From: Fusobacteriia bacterium 4572_74
GTDB taxonomy: Bacteria > Fusobacteriota > Fusobacteriia > Fusobacteriales > Fusobacteriaceae
Length of the DNA stretch: 45,827 nt
NCBI GenBank assembly: GCA_002084825.1
Contig: NBMF01000004.1
Location: 1-45,827 of the forward strand
Direction of reading: 5' to 3'
Shown: in pieces, positions 10,281 to 24,047 of the stretch
How the letters are laid out: every line of letters begins with the position of its first letter
Numbering within the stretch: position 1 is the first letter of the stretch
Made by a program: the position numbers and the translations under genes
Notes under the pieces: generated by a model
Database searches by the model: none
What the model saw: only the letters and a program-made list of their open reading frames with translations
Told to the model about the DNA's origin: nothing

Positions 10281-12443
10281 TTGAATATTAACCAAATAGT
10301 AGCTGAAGAGCTAAAAATTAAAGTAGTGCAGGTGGAAAATACAATTAAATTATTGGATGAAGGAGCTACGGTTCCTTTTATTTCAAGGTATAGAAAGGAA
10401 GTTACAGAAAATTTAGATGAAGTAGTAATAAGAGAAATTTTAGAAAAAATTACTTATATGAGAAATCTGGAGAAGAGAAAAAATGAGGTTATAAAGTTAA
10501 TAGGTGATCAGGGAAAATTAACAGAGAAATTAAAATCAGCTATTTTAGGAGCTAAAAAATTACAAAAAGTGGAAGATCTATATTTGCCATATAAAAAGAA
10601 AAAGAAAACAAAGGCTGATGTAGCTGTAGAAAATGGTTTAGAACCTTTAGCTATGTATACAAGAAAATTAGGAATAAAATTAAGTGATATAGAGGAGGAA
10701 GCAAAAAAATATATCAATGAAAATATATTAGAAATAAAAGATGCTATAGAAGGAGCTAAATTGATTTTGGCTCAAAATATAAGTGAAAAAGCTAAATACA
10801 GGGAAAATATAAGAGAAAGAATGTTGAAATTTGGAGAAGTTAATACAACTTTAGTTAAAAAAAATAAAGATTTGGATGAGAAAAAAACATATGAAGACTA
10901 CTACGAGCATGTAGAAAATGTATCTAGGATGCCATCTCATAGAATATTGGCTGTAAATCGTGGAGAAAAAGAAAAAATCCTCTCAGTATCTATAAAATTA
11001 AATGATAAGACTAGAGAAATGATAGAATATCATCTGTTGAGTGAATTTATAAATAGAGGTTTAAAAGAATTCTATTTAGATGTAGTAAAAGATGCACTAA
11101 GTAGACTTATTTTACCATCTGTAGAAAGAGAAGTTAGAAACATTATGACTGAAAAAGGTGAATTGGATGCCATTAAGATATTCAAAGAAAACCTTAAAAA
11201 CTTAATGTTACAGCCACCTCTGTATGAAAAAAATATCTTAGGTTTAGATCCAGCTTATAGAACAGGATGTAAAACTGTTGTTATAAACTCAGATGGATTT
11301 TATCAAATGGATGATGTGTTATACCTAGTAAAGGGAATGCATAATCCAGGAAAATTACAGGAAGCTAAGAAAAAAATATTGGGATATATAGAAAAATATA
11401 AGATTGATATTATAGCTATTGGTAATGGAACAGCATCACGTGAGACAGAAGCTTTTGTAGCAGAACTATTAAAAGAAGTAAAACAAGATGTGAAATATCT
11501 TATTGTAAATGAAGCAGGAGCTTCGGTATATTCTGCATCAAAAATTGCAGCAGAAGAGTTTCCTGATTTTGATGTAACAGTAAGAGGAGCTATATCAATA
11601 GCTAGAAGAATCCAAGACCCGTTGGCAGAATTAGTGAAGATAGATCCGAAATCTATTGGTGTAGGGATGTATCAGCATGATGTAAATCAAAAGAAATTAG
11701 AGGGTTCTTTAGGAGACGTCATAGAGGAAGTAGTAAACTCAGTTGGAATAAATGTAAATACTGCGTCTTGGGCATTATTAGCTTATATATCTGGTGTAAA
11801 AAAGAATGTAGCAAAGAATATAGAGGAATATAGAAAAACAAATGGAAAGTTTACCACTAGAAAAGAACTCCTAAAAGTTAAGGGGTTAGGAGCAAAAGCC
11901 TATGAACAGATGGCAGGGTTCTTAATAGTGCCTGAAAGTAAAAATCCACTAGATAATACTATAATTCATCCAGAATCTTATAAAATGGCTGAAAAAATGT
12001 TGAAAAATAACAAGACTAGTTTAGCTGAGTATAAAGAAGATTTAGAAGGTGTAAGAGCTAATTTAAAAGCTATGAATTTAGAAGAATTCATAATAAAGGA
12101 AGAAGTGGGAAGAGAAACGGCTAAAGATATTTACAAAGCATTGATAAGAGATAGAAGAGATCCTAGAGATGATATACCAAAACCACTCCTGAAATCAGAT
12201 GTATTGAAAATATCTGATCTTAAAGAGGGAATGGAATTGGAAGGAACTGTAAGAAATGTAGTTAACTTTGGAGCTTTTATTGATATCGGGTTAAAAAATG
12301 ATGCACTTTTACATATATCTAAATTCGAGAAAAGAGTAGTAGATATGACTAGTGAATTGGCAGTAGGAGAGATAATAAAGGTAAAAGTAGACAGCATAGA
12401 TCATAATAGAAACAGGGTAGCACTAACTAAGAAAGGATTGTAA
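10281..12443 (+). CDS. tex: Tex-family S1 RNA-binding protein/transcription accessory protein
   Basis: Tex N-terminal, YqgF-like, HhH and S1 domains (EGTVRNVVNFGAFIDIGLKNDALLHIS). TTG start with AGGTGGAG RBS. Confidence 0.94.
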   Translation: MNINQIVAEELKIKVVQVENTIKLLDEGATVPFISRYRKEVTENLDEVVIREILEKITYMRNLEKRKNEVIKLIGDQGKLTEKLKSAILGAKKLQKVEDLYLPYKKKKKTKADVAVENGLEPLAMYTRKLGIKLSDIEEEAKKYINENILEIKDAIEGAKLILAQNISEKAKYRENIRERMLKFGEVNTTLVKKNKDLDEKKTYEDYYEHVENVSRMPSHRILAVNRGEKEKILSVSIKLNDKTREMIEYHLLSEFINRGLKEFYLDVVKDALSRLILPSVEREVRNIMTEKGELDAIKIFKENLKNLMLQPPLYEKNILGLDPAYRTGCKTVVINSDGFYQMDDVLYLVKGMHNPGKLQEAKKKILGYIEKYKIDIIAIGNGTASRETEAFVAELLKEVKQDVKYLIVNEAGASVYSASKIAAEEFPDFDVTVRGAISIARRIQDPLAELVKIDPKSIGVGMYQHDVNQKKLEGSLGDVIEEVVNSVGINVNTASWALLAYISGVKKNVAKNIEEYRKTNGKFTTRKELLKVKGLGAKAYEQMAGFLIVPESKNPLDNTIIHPESYKMAEKMLKNNKTSLAEYKEDLEGVRANLKAMNLEEFIIKEEVGRETAKDIYKALIRDRRDPRDDIPKPLLKSDVLKISDLKEGMELEGTVRNVVNFGAFIDIGLKNDALLHISKFEKRVVDMTSELAVGEIIKVKVDSIDHNRNRVALTKKGL

Positions 12444-12444
12444 A

Positions 12445-14817
12445 ATGAAATTTAAAAGAGATTCCTTACTTTTCAAAACAATATTATATAACGACTTGTC
12501 TATGTTACTTACTGGACTGACTATAGTAGGATTAGTTGTTATTTTTGTATTCAAAGAATTAGAAAAAAATTTTTCTATTAAAGCTGTAGAAAAATTTCAA
12601 GTGATAGAGGATATGTTGGATATAAGAAATACTGAATTTATAAATGAACTTATAAAATTTACTAATTCTAAAGAGTTTATAGAAAAAGATCTTTTTATAA
12701 CTTCGACTCGGACACCAGAAGAAAATAAAGAAATATATGAAAATATGAAAAGAAAATTAATTTCTAAGAATTTTAGTCTCTACAATAAATCTAAATTGAT
12801 GATTATAGGGAAAGATGGGTCAATATTAAATGAAAATGGAATGTATTCTGAAATGAATAATAAGTTTATTAAAAATTTAAGAATTGGAAGAAATAAATTA
12901 TCTATAACTATAGATTCTGTTATGTATGATGAATTAGAGGGAAAATTTTATTATGAAATTGTAGTTCCTATAGAAGAAAATAAAGGAATATATGCTGTTT
13001 TAGTAGAAATACCTTTAGAAAAAGATTATTTCAGAGGAAATAAATATCTTGTATTAGCTGATCATGATGACGTAGAAGATATAGGGGTGTATCAGACAAG
13101 AGAGCCTTTATATTTGACTGCGATTGAATTAAACAGGTTAAAAAATAAAAAATCTAAGTTAATAAAATTAAATGAGAAAGAATATGATGTTAAAAGTTTA
13201 ACTATTCAAGGGATAGATTATAATATTGTTTCTAGACCAGTTTTTAATTATTTTAATGAAAAAGTTAGCTACTTAGTATTAAGTCTGGCGGAACCAGCAT
13301 TGACTAAATTTAAAACGGATACTATGTTTTTAATAATGTTGGCTACAGTAATATTAATCTTGCTCAATTCATTTATAATAAATGGGACATTTAAACAACT
13401 TCTTATGCCATTAGAAGAATTATCTTTGGCTGTAGATGATATAGCATCGGGGAATTTAGATAGAAACGTAAGACTGAATGGAACCAGTGAGATAAAGCTC
13501 CTAAGTCTTGCCACAAAAAAAATGGTAGAAAAATTGAAAAATAACAATTTTATATTAGAGGATCAAAATGAAAAATTAAAAACTTATATTTATAGAGTAG
13601 AGGGAGTAGAAAAATTACTCCTAGATGTGAGAAAAGAATCTAGTGATAGTGGGGTTATAGATCTAATATTAAAAGGATTTACTTCTGGAGTTGGCTTAAA
13701 TTATGATAGAGCTATATTTTTTGAATATAGTAATGAGCAAGGCTGTCTGGTAGGGAATAAAATCAGAAAGAATAGAAATATATTAAAGGAAGATAAACTG
13801 TCTAGTTTTGATCTTAGATATGAAACTATGAAGGAAATAGTTCCATTGATTAAGATAAAAAATGATGATAATTTATTTCATAAAGCCATATCAGAGAGAA
13901 AAATTATCTTTGAAAATATAAGAGGGTATAAGATCTATTTAGGAAGTGAACTCCTTATGGGATTTGGGTTGAGTAATTTTATGATATTGCCTATCTTTAA
14001 TGGGGATAAAAATGTTGGATGTATCTTAGTGGATAACTACATTTCTGGTAGAAGGATAGAAGTTGAGGATGTGGAATTATTCAATGTAATCCTATTAAAT
14101 GTTGGAATACACTATGAAAATCAACAGATTGAACTGGAAAAAATAACCAATGAAAGGGATATAGCTATAGGACGTATGTTCAAAAAGATCATCTATAGGA
14201 GAAATAAGGTGATTGAAAAATATACCCTTATGATGATGAAGCTTTATAAAAATAATCAAATAGATGGTGATGCTTTTAAAGAATTTAGAGATGAGATATG
14301 TAGTATTAGGAGGGAGGATTCGATATTATTTGATTATTCCGATAAAAAGGAGTATAATTTTGAGAAATTAAAAATCAATAAATTATTAACAGAGGTAGTA
14401 GAAAGCTATGTTAGGTGTAATCCAAATAGAGATATTTCTCTATTTTTAGGTGAAGAATCTACTTTTTTAGGAGACCCTATAGAGCTCACAAAAGCATTTC
14501 GTGAGATTATAAATAATGCACTAAATGCCATAACTGGGGTCACAAATGGTAGAATCAATATAATATCTAAGATAAATGATGAAAATATAACAATAAAAAT
14601 TTTTGATAATGGATCAGGAATATCTATGAAGGCTTTAGGGAAAAATTTATTTGAACCATTTGCTAGTGGAAATGAGGAATCATCTGGATTAGGTCTTGCT
14701 ATTGCTAATAAGATAATTATGAGCCATAGAGGGATTATTAAAATAAAATCGAAACTTAATGAAGGAGTAGAAATAAAAATAATTTTAAATAGATATAAGG
14801 AGGATATGAATGTCTGA
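12445..14817 (+). CDS. membrane sensor histidine-kinase-like protein (HAMP, GAF-like, HATPase_c)
   Basis: Two TM segments, HAMP-like region after TM2, C-terminal HATPase motifs [11 protein letters not shown] / DNGSGI / [12 protein letters not shown]. No obvious H-box. Confidence 0.82.
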   Translation: MKFKRDSLLFKTILYNDLSMLLTGLTIVGLVVIFVFKELEKNFSIKAVEKFQVIEDMLDIRNTEFINELIKFTNSKEFIEKDLFITSTRTPEENKEIYENMKRKLISKNFSLYNKSKLMIIGKDGSILNENGMYSEMNNKFIKNLRIGRNKLSITIDSVMYDELEGKFYYEIVVPIEENKGIYAVLVEIPLEKDYFRGNKYLVLADHDDVEDIGVYQTREPLYLTAIELNRLKNKKSKLIKLNEKEYDVKSLTIQGIDYNIVSRPVFNYFNEKVSYLVLSLAEPALTKFKTDTMFLIMLATVILILLNSFIINGTFKQLLMPLEELSLAVDDIASGNLDRNVRLNGTSEIKLLSLATKKMVEKLKNNNFILEDQNEKLKTYIYRVEGVEKLLLDVRKESSDSGVIDLILKGFTSGVGLNYDRAIFFEYSNEQGCLVGNKIRKNRNILKEDKLSSFDLRYETMKEIVPLIKIKNDDNLFHKAISERKIIFENIRGYKIYLGSELLMGFGLSNFMILPIFNGDKNVGCILVDNYISGRRIEVEDVELFNVILLNVGIHYENQQIELEKITNERDIAIGRMFKKIIYRRNKVIEKYTLMMMKLYKNNQIDGDAFKEFRDEICSIRREDSILFDYSDKKEYNFEKLKINKLLTEVVESYVRCNPNRDISLFLGEESTFLGDPIELTKAFREIINNALNAITGVTNGRINIISKINDENITIKIFDNGSGISMKALGKNLFEPFASGNEESSGLGLAIANKIIMSHRGIIKIKSKLNEGVEIKIILNRYKEDMNV

Positions 14818-17611
14818 AGAAAAAAAAGATTATGGAAAAACCCTAAATCTCCCAAAAACAAATTTTCAAATGAGGGCTAATTTAGCTAATAAGGAACCTC
14901 AAATGTTAAATGTTTGGAGAAAACAAAATATATATGAGAAGAGTTTAAAAGAGGGTGCTAGACAATTTATATTGCATGACGGACCTCCGTATGCTAATGG
15001 AGATATCCATATTGGACATGCATTAAATAAAATACTAAAAGATATTATATTAAAATATAAAAGATTACAAGGGTTTGATGCACCGTATGTTCCAGGTTGG
15101 GATACACATGGATTACCAATTGAATTTAAGGTTGCAGAGGAATTAGGAGATAAGATAAAAGATATGCATCCTCTAAAAATTAGAGAAAAATGTACTAAAT
15201 ATGCAAAAAAATGGGTAGAAAAGCAAAAAGAAGGATTTAAAAGACTTGGGATATTAGGTGAATGGGATAACCCTTATTTAACTTTAAATCCAGAATATGA
15301 AGCAGAGCAATTAGAAGTATTCAAAGAGTTATATGAAAATGGATATATTTTTAAAGGACTAAAGCCAATACACTGGTCACCTGTAAGTAAAACAGCCCTT
15401 GCAGAAGCAGAGATAGAGTACCATAATCATAAATCTCCTACAATGTTCCTTAAGATGGAAGCTAATCCTGATGCATTGAAAGCAATGGATGTAGAAGAAG
15501 CTTCATTTGTAATCTGGACAACAACTCCTTGGACAATTCCTGCCAATATGGCAATCTGTCTGAATGAAAAATTTGATTACGGTATCTATAAGACATCTAA
15601 AGGAAACTTAATAATGGCTGAAGGCTTAGCAGAGAAAGCATTAGCTGATATGGGAATAGAAGGTGCAGAATTAATCAAGAAATTTAAAGGTGCAGAATTA
15701 GAAAAATTAACATATAAGCATCCATTTTTAGATAGAACTGGATTAATTATTTTAGGTGATCATGTAACTTTGGAAGCTGGTACTGGATGTGTACATACAG
15801 CTCCAGGACATGGTCAAGATGACTATGTAGTAGCTACAAGATATGGTATAGAAGTAATCTGCCCAGTAGACCAAGATGGTCACTTAACAGATGAAGCCGG
15901 AGAAAGATTCTCTGGAATGTTCTATCAAAAAGCAAATAAAGCTATCTTAGCATATCTGAAAGAAACAGGTCATCTATTACATACAGAAGTAATAGAACAT
16001 TCTTATCCATTTGATTGGAGAAGTAAGACACCAGTAATTTTTAGAGCAACTGAACAATGGTTTGTAAAGATAGAAGGGTCAGACATTAGAGAAAAAGCAT
16101 TAAAAGCATTGGAAGATGTAGAGTTTTTACCTGCATGGGGAAGAAATAGATTAACTACTATGATGGAAAACAGACCTGACTGGTGTATCTCTAGACAAAG
16201 AACTTGGGGAGTACATATCCCTATTTTCTATAAAAACAAGACTGGAGAGGTAATCTTTAACTCTGAAATAGCTGATAGGGTTATTGCATTAGTTAAAAAA
16301 GAAGGATCGGCAGCATGGGTTAAATATTCAGCTGAAGAGTTAATAGGAGAAGAATTATTAGAAAAATACAACTTAAAAGATATAGAACTTAGAAAAGAAA
16401 CAAATATTATGGATGTATGGTTTGATTCAGGAGTATCTCATAGAAGTGTATTAAAAACTAGAGACTACCTAAGAAGACCTGCAGACTTATATTTAGAAGG
16501 ATCGGATCAACATAGAGGTTGGTTTCAGACTTCACTCTTAACTTCTATTGGTTCTACTGGAGATGCACCTTATAAAACTATCTTAACTCATGGATTTGTA
16601 AATGATAAAGATGGTAAAAAGATGTCTAAATCAGTAGGAAATACAGTAGATCCTATGGATATAATAAACACATATGGAGCAGATATATTAAGATTGTGGT
16701 GTGCATCGGTAGACTACAGTGATGATGTAAGAATATCTGATAATGCAATTAAACAAATTGCTGAATCGTATAGAAGAGTTAGAAATACAGCTAGGTATAT
16801 TTTAGGGAATATCAATGACTTTGATCCTGCAACGGACAAGGTAGCCTATGAAGATTTAATAGAAATAGATAAGTGGGCATTGCACAGATTGGAGACATTA
16901 AAAACTAATGTAACAGCTAACTATGATAAATATGAGTTCTATAACTTATTCAATGATATTCATTATTTTGCAGGGTTGGAGATGTCAGCATTCTACCTTG
17001 ATATAATTAAAGATAGATTGTATGTGGAAAAAACTGATTCAAATGCTAGAAGATCAGCTCAAACTGTTATGTATGAAGTATTAGTAGCTATGACTAAGAT
17101 GATCTCACCTGTATTATCATTTACAGCAGAAGAAATTTGGGGAAAATTACCAGAGGTAGCTAAAGATACAGATTCAGTATTACTGACTTCTTGGTATGAA
17201 GCTAATCCTGAATGGATCAATGAGGAGTTAGGAGCTAAGTGGGATAAAATTTTAGGACTTAGAAAAGAAGTAAATAAAGTATTAGAAAAAGCCAGACAAG
17301 GTGAAGATAAGATAATTGGAAATGCATTGGATGCAAAATTAGAGTTACATATATCAGATGAAAAATTAAAAGCTTTTGTTATATCTAATAAAGATCTTTT
17401 AGAAATGGTATTTTTAGTATCTCAATTTGATATTGTAGATGAAAAGGTAGAAGAATTTACAATTGCGGAAGAGATAGAAGGATTAAGCTTAAGAGTTAGC
17501 CATGCAGCTGGAGAAAAATGTGAAAGATGCTGGAAATACTCTGAAAACTTAGGGACAGATTCAGAATATGCTGATATTTGTCCTAGATGTACAGATGTAA
17601 TGACAAAATAA
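14810..17611 (+). CDS. ileS: isoleucyl-tRNA synthetase
   Basis: [36 protein letters not shown]-terminal CERCWKYSE...CPRC zinc motif. Start overlaps the end of the upstream gene. Confidence 0.97.
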   Translation: MSEEKKDYGKTLNLPKTNFQMRANLANKEPQMLNVWRKQNIYEKSLKEGARQFILHDGPPYANGDIHIGHALNKILKDIILKYKRLQGFDAPYVPGWDTHGLPIEFKVAEELGDKIKDMHPLKIREKCTKYAKKWVEKQKEGFKRLGILGEWDNPYLTLNPEYEAEQLEVFKELYENGYIFKGLKPIHWSPVSKTALAEAEIEYHNHKSPTMFLKMEANPDALKAMDVEEASFVIWTTTPWTIPANMAICLNEKFDYGIYKTSKGNLIMAEGLAEKALADMGIEGAELIKKFKGAELEKLTYKHPFLDRTGLIILGDHVTLEAGTGCVHTAPGHGQDDYVVATRYGIEVICPVDQDGHLTDEAGERFSGMFYQKANKAILAYLKETGHLLHTEVIEHSYPFDWRSKTPVIFRATEQWFVKIEGSDIREKALKALEDVEFLPAWGRNRLTTMMENRPDWCISRQRTWGVHIPIFYKNKTGEVIFNSEIADRVIALVKKEGSAAWVKYSAEELIGEELLEKYNLKDIELRKETNIMDVWFDSGVSHRSVLKTRDYLRRPADLYLEGSDQHRGWFQTSLLTSIGSTGDAPYKTILTHGFVNDKDGKKMSKSVGNTVDPMDIINTYGADILRLWCASVDYSDDVRISDNAIKQIAESYRRVRNTARYILGNINDFDPATDKVAYEDLIEIDKWALHRLETLKTNVTANYDKYEFYNLFNDIHYFAGLEMSAFYLDIIKDRLYVEKTDSNARRSAQTVMYEVLVAMTKMISPVLSFTAEEIWGKLPEVAKDTDSVLLTSWYEANPEWINEELGAKWDKILGLRKEVNKVLEKARQGEDKIIGNALDAKLELHISDEKLKAFVISNKDLLEMVFLVSQFDIVDEKVEEFTIAEEIEGLSLRVSHAAGEKCERCWKYSENLGTDSEYADICPRCTDVMTK

Positions 17612-17636
17612 GAATTTAATATAATTAAGTTATTAG

Positions 17637-17674
17637 GAGGAGAGAGGATAGATTGAGTTCTTTCCTCTCTCCTC
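17637..17674. other. perfect 12-bp stem hairpin between ileS and lspA
   Basis: GAGGAGAGAGGA (17637-17648) and TCCTCTCTCCTC (17663-17674), 14-nt loop, no strong U-tract after it. Confidence 0.75.
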
Positions 17675-17699
17675 TAATTTAAAAATAGGGGGAGTAAAT

Positions 17700-18164
17700 A
17701 TGAGATTAATTATTTTAATCGTAGCCCTTTTAGGAATAGACCAATGGACTAAGGAATTAGTAGCAAGATCTATGTCTGAAGGAGATACTATAGGTATCTT
17801 AAATGATTTTTTTCATATAACTTATGTAAAAAATCATGGCGTAGCCTTTGGATTATTCCAGGGGGAAATAGCTACTATTAGTATAGTAGCTATAATAGCT
17901 ATAATAGGAATAATATATTTTATGATAAAACAGCTGAAACCTCACGAAGTTATTTCAAAATATGCATATGCTTTTATATTATCAGGTGCTATTGGAAATA
18001 TGATAGACAGAATATATAGAGGATTTGTGGTTGATTTTGCAGATTTTAGAGGTCTTTGGAAGTTTGTATTTAACATGGCAGATGTTTGGATTAATATAGG
18101 GGTATTTTTACTGATATTAGAAGTGATTATATTAGAGAGAAAGAAAAAGCAATTAAAAAATTAA
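17700..18164 (+). CDS. lspA: lipoprotein signal peptidase
   Basis: IDQWTKELV, VKNHGVAFG, LSGAIGNMIDRIYRGFVVDF, FNMADVWINIGV motifs. Confidence 0.95.
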   Translation: MRLIILIVALLGIDQWTKELVARSMSEGDTIGILNDFFHITYVKNHGVAFGLFQGEIATISIVAIIAIIGIIYFMIKQLKPHEVISKYAYAFILSGAIGNMIDRIYRGFVVDFADFRGLWKFVFNMADVWINIGVFLLILEVIILERKKKQLKN

Positions 18165-18238
18165 CTCTTTCTTTGTTGTCATTTTACGATGTAAAAAAAG
18201 AACAACTATAAAAAGGATAAGTTACTAAGGAGGCAAGA

Positions 18239-19108
18239 ATGAATTTTCAAGATATGATAATGGCATTACAACAATTTTGGGCATCAAAGGGATGTGTAAT
18301 AGGGAATCCATACGATATAGAAACGGGTGCAGGAACATTTAACCCTAATACTACATTGATGGCATTAGGACCGGAACCATGGAGTACAGCCTATGTAGAA
18401 CCATCAAGAAGACCAAAAGATGGAAGATACGGTGAAAATCCAAATAGAGTATATCAACATCATCAATTTCAAGTGATAATGAAACCATCCCCACTTAACA
18501 TTCAAGAACTTTATTTAGATAGTTTAAGAATGTTGGGGATAGATCCATTGAAACACGATATTAGGTTTGTAGAAGATGACTGGGAATCTCCAACATTAGG
18601 TGCATGGGGGTTAGGATGGGAAGTATGGTTAGATGGTATGGAGATCACTCAATTTACTTATTTTCAGCAAATAGGAGGGATTGAGCTAGGTATTACTCCA
18701 GTTGAAATCACCTATGGTTTAGAAAGAATAGCACTATATATTCAAGAAAAAGAGAGTGTATATGATCTAGAATGGGCACCTGGAATCAAATATGGAGATA
18801 TGAGATTACAGTATGAATATGAGCAATCAAAATATTCATTTGAGTTAGCTGACTTAGACATGTACTTTAGATGGTTTGATGAGTGTGAAGCTGAAGCACA
18901 TAAAATATTGGATGAAGGACTGGTATTTCCCGCTTATGACTTTGTATTAAAGGGATCTCACATATTTAATGTGTTAGATGCCAGGGGAGCTATCTCTGTT
19001 ACAGAGAGACAATCTTATATATTAAGAGTTAGAAATATGTCTAAAAGATGTGCTGAAGTATTCTTGCAGGCAAGAAAAGACCTAGGATATCCACTTTTGA
19101 AGAAGTAA
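18239..19108 (+). CDS. glyQ: glycyl-tRNA synthetase alpha subunit
   Basis: [38 protein letters not shown]... Confidence 0.97.
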   Translation: MNFQDMIMALQQFWASKGCVIGNPYDIETGAGTFNPNTTLMALGPEPWSTAYVEPSRRPKDGRYGENPNRVYQHHQFQVIMKPSPLNIQELYLDSLRMLGIDPLKHDIRFVEDDWESPTLGAWGLGWEVWLDGMEITQFTYFQQIGGIELGITPVEITYGLERIALYIQEKESVYDLEWAPGIKYGDMRLQYEYEQSKYSFELADLDMYFRWFDECEAEAHKILDEGLVFPAYDFVLKGSHIFNVLDARGAISVTERQSYILRVRNMSKRCAEVFLQARKDLGYPLLKK

Positions 19109-19132
19109 ATTTACAATGAGAATCTTAAAATA

Positions 19133-19172
19133 ACTAGCCACGAATTACACGAAGACGGATTTTAGTTGGTGT
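19133..19172. repeat. interspersed intergenic repeat-like sequence, copy 1
   Basis: aactagccacgaattacacgaagacggatttt; resembles short sequences at about 33887-33932 and 34405-34445 (opposite orientation). Confidence 0.4.
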
Positions 19173-19227
19173 CAAGGTTTTTAAATTAGTGAAGATTGAA
19201 TTCATAATAAAAAAATAGAGGTGAAAG

Positions 19228-21306
19228 ATGAATATTTTATTAGAAATTGGTATGGAAGAGATACCTGCAAGGTTTTTAAAGCCTGCATTAAATGATTTAG
19301 AAAAAAATATAAAAATTTATTTAAAAGAAAATAGAGTAGCTTTTGAAGAAATAAAAACATATGGGACTCCTAGAAGACTGGTATTATCTATATTAAATTT
19401 GGCAGAGAAACAAGAGGATTTAAATATACTAAACCAGGGACCTGCAAAACATATTGCTTTTGGATCAAATGGTGATCTTACAAAGGCAGGAATGGGGTTT
19501 GTAAAATCTCAAGGAATAGAGGCTACAGATTTAGAGATAATTGAAACTTCCAAGGGAGAATATATTGCAGCTAAGAAATTTGTAAAAGGAAAAGAGACTA
19601 AGACACTATTGCCCGAAGCTCTAAAGGGATTAATAGAAGGATTAACATTTCCAAAATCTATGAAATGGTCAGATAAAAAAATGAAATTTGCCAGACCAAT
19701 CCAATGGATCTTAGCTTTATCAGATAATGATTTAGTTGAATTTGAAGTGGAAGGATATAAGAGTGGAAGGATCTCTAGAGGACATAGATTTTTTGGTGAG
19801 AAAGAATTTACTATAAATAATATAGATGATTATTTTATAAAAATAAGAGATAACAATGTAATCATTGATATAGAAGAAAGAAAAAATATGATCGTTGAAA
19901 TGATCAATAAAAATTGCTCATCAGTAGGAGAAAAAGTAGTTATTGAAGATGAACTTTTAGATGAAGTAACGAATCTTGTAGAATATCCATATCCAATAGT
20001 GGGAACATTTAATTCAGAATTTTTAGAAGTACCTCAAGATGTACTTATTATCTCTATGCAAGTACACCAAAGATATTTCCCAATTTTGGATTCAGAAGGA
20101 AATCTATTACCTAAATTTGTAGTGGTGAGAAATGGTATAGACGGATCTGAAAATGTAAAGAAAGGAAATGAAAAGGTATTATCTGCTAGACTTTCCGATG
20201 CAAGATTTTTCTACCAAGAGGATCTTAAAAAACCATTATTTAAAAACGTAGAAAAATTAAAACATGTTGTATTCCAAAAAGATTTAGGAACTATTTTCCA
20301 AAAATTAGAGAGAAGTAAGAAAATAGCTGAAAAATTAATAGATATTTTAGGATTTGAAGGGAATAAATCTGATATATTGAGAACAATAGAGTTATCTAAA
20401 GCAGATTTAGTTTCCAATATGATTGGAGAAAAAGAATTTACAAAATTACAAGGATTTATGGGAGCGGAATATGCACTTAAATCTGGAGAAAACGAAAAAG
20501 TAGCTAAGGGAATAGAGGAACATTATTATCCTAGATATCAGGGAGATAAACTACCTCAAAATATAGAGGGAGTAATTACAGGTATCTGCGACAGGATAGA
20601 TACATTAGTAGGTTGCTTTGGAGTAGGTCTTATTCCAAGTGGTTCAAAAGATCCATTTGCTCTTAGAAGATCGGCGTTGGGAATAGTAAATATTATATTT
20701 AATTCAAAATTAGATCTATCGATAGATGAACTTATAAATCTAAGTCTTAATGTTTTAGAAACAGATGGAGTATTGAAAAAAAACAAGGAAAAAGTAAAAA
20801 CTGATGTAATGGAATTTATGAATCAAAGAATAATAAATGTTTTCTTAGATAAAGGATACAGAAGAGACTTTATCATGGCTGTCTTAAGTGTTAAAAATGA
20901 AAATTTACTAGAGGTAGAGAAGAAGTTATTAACATTGAATGAAGTGTCTTCTAATGCAAACTTTAATGAGTTAGTTTCTCTTTTAAAAAGAGTTGGAAAT
21001 ATATCTAAAGACTATAAAGATAAGGTAAATATTAATGAAGAACTTCTAAAAGAAGATGCTGAAAAATCTCTTTATAATTTTTATATGGAGTTTGTGAGCA
21101 TATCTGAAGAGATCTTAGGTAAGAATGATTATCTAATTTATTTAAAGACTATCCTTTCAGGAAAAGAAATAATAGATGCTTTTTTTGATTCAGTGATGGT
21201 AATGGATAAAGATGAGAATATAAAAAATAATAGATTATCACTTTTAACTTCTTTAAATACTATATTTAACAGGGTAGCAAATTTAAGTTTAATAGAGATA
21301 AAATAG
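19228..21306 (+). CDS. glyS: glycyl-tRNA synthetase beta subunit
   Basis: LLEIGMEEIPARFLKPALNDLE...FPKSMKWSDKKMKFARPIQWILAL. Confidence 0.97.
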   Translation: MNILLEIGMEEIPARFLKPALNDLEKNIKIYLKENRVAFEEIKTYGTPRRLVLSILNLAEKQEDLNILNQGPAKHIAFGSNGDLTKAGMGFVKSQGIEATDLEIIETSKGEYIAAKKFVKGKETKTLLPEALKGLIEGLTFPKSMKWSDKKMKFARPIQWILALSDNDLVEFEVEGYKSGRISRGHRFFGEKEFTINNIDDYFIKIRDNNVIIDIEERKNMIVEMINKNCSSVGEKVVIEDELLDEVTNLVEYPYPIVGTFNSEFLEVPQDVLIISMQVHQRYFPILDSEGNLLPKFVVVRNGIDGSENVKKGNEKVLSARLSDARFFYQEDLKKPLFKNVEKLKHVVFQKDLGTIFQKLERSKKIAEKLIDILGFEGNKSDILRTIELSKADLVSNMIGEKEFTKLQGFMGAEYALKSGENEKVAKGIEEHYYPRYQGDKLPQNIEGVITGICDRIDTLVGCFGVGLIPSGSKDPFALRRSALGIVNIIFNSKLDLSIDELINLSLNVLETDGVLKKNKEKVKTDVMEFMNQRIINVFLDKGYRRDFIMAVLSVKNENLLEVEKKLLTLNEVSSNANFNELVSLLKRVGNISKDYKDKVNINEELLKEDAEKSLYNFYMEFVSISEEILGKNDYLIYLKTILSGKEIIDAFFDSVMVMDKDENIKNNRLSLLTSLNTIFNRVANLSLIEIK

Positions 21307-21309
21307 TGG

Positions 21310-21342
21310 AAAGGATTGGTCGGCGACCAATCCTTTTTGTTT
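21310..21342 (+). terminator. intrinsic terminator after glyS
   Basis: AAAGGATTGGTC-ggc-GACCAATCCTTT 12-bp stem followed by ttgtttt. Confidence 0.85.
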
Positions 21343-21428
21343 TGATTTATATTTTATTTTATTTGTGTAAGAATAGTTTTTAATGCTTTAAAATAAAACT
21401 TGAAAAATGATTAAAGTACAAATTTAAT

Positions 21429-22957
<1,529 letters not shown>

Positions 22958-23021
22958 AATAGCATTTAACCTCCTAAAAGTTGTTTTTAATGGAAAATTA
23001 GTTTAAAATAAAAACAAATGA

Positions 23022-24029
<1,008 letters not shown>

Positions 24030-24047
24030 AATTATCAGGGGGAAAAT

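Noticed and set aside
14700-19230. T-box riboswitch upstream of ileS or glyQS
   Set aside because: ileS starts inside the upstream gene, and the glyQ leader has no recognisable T-box core sequence.
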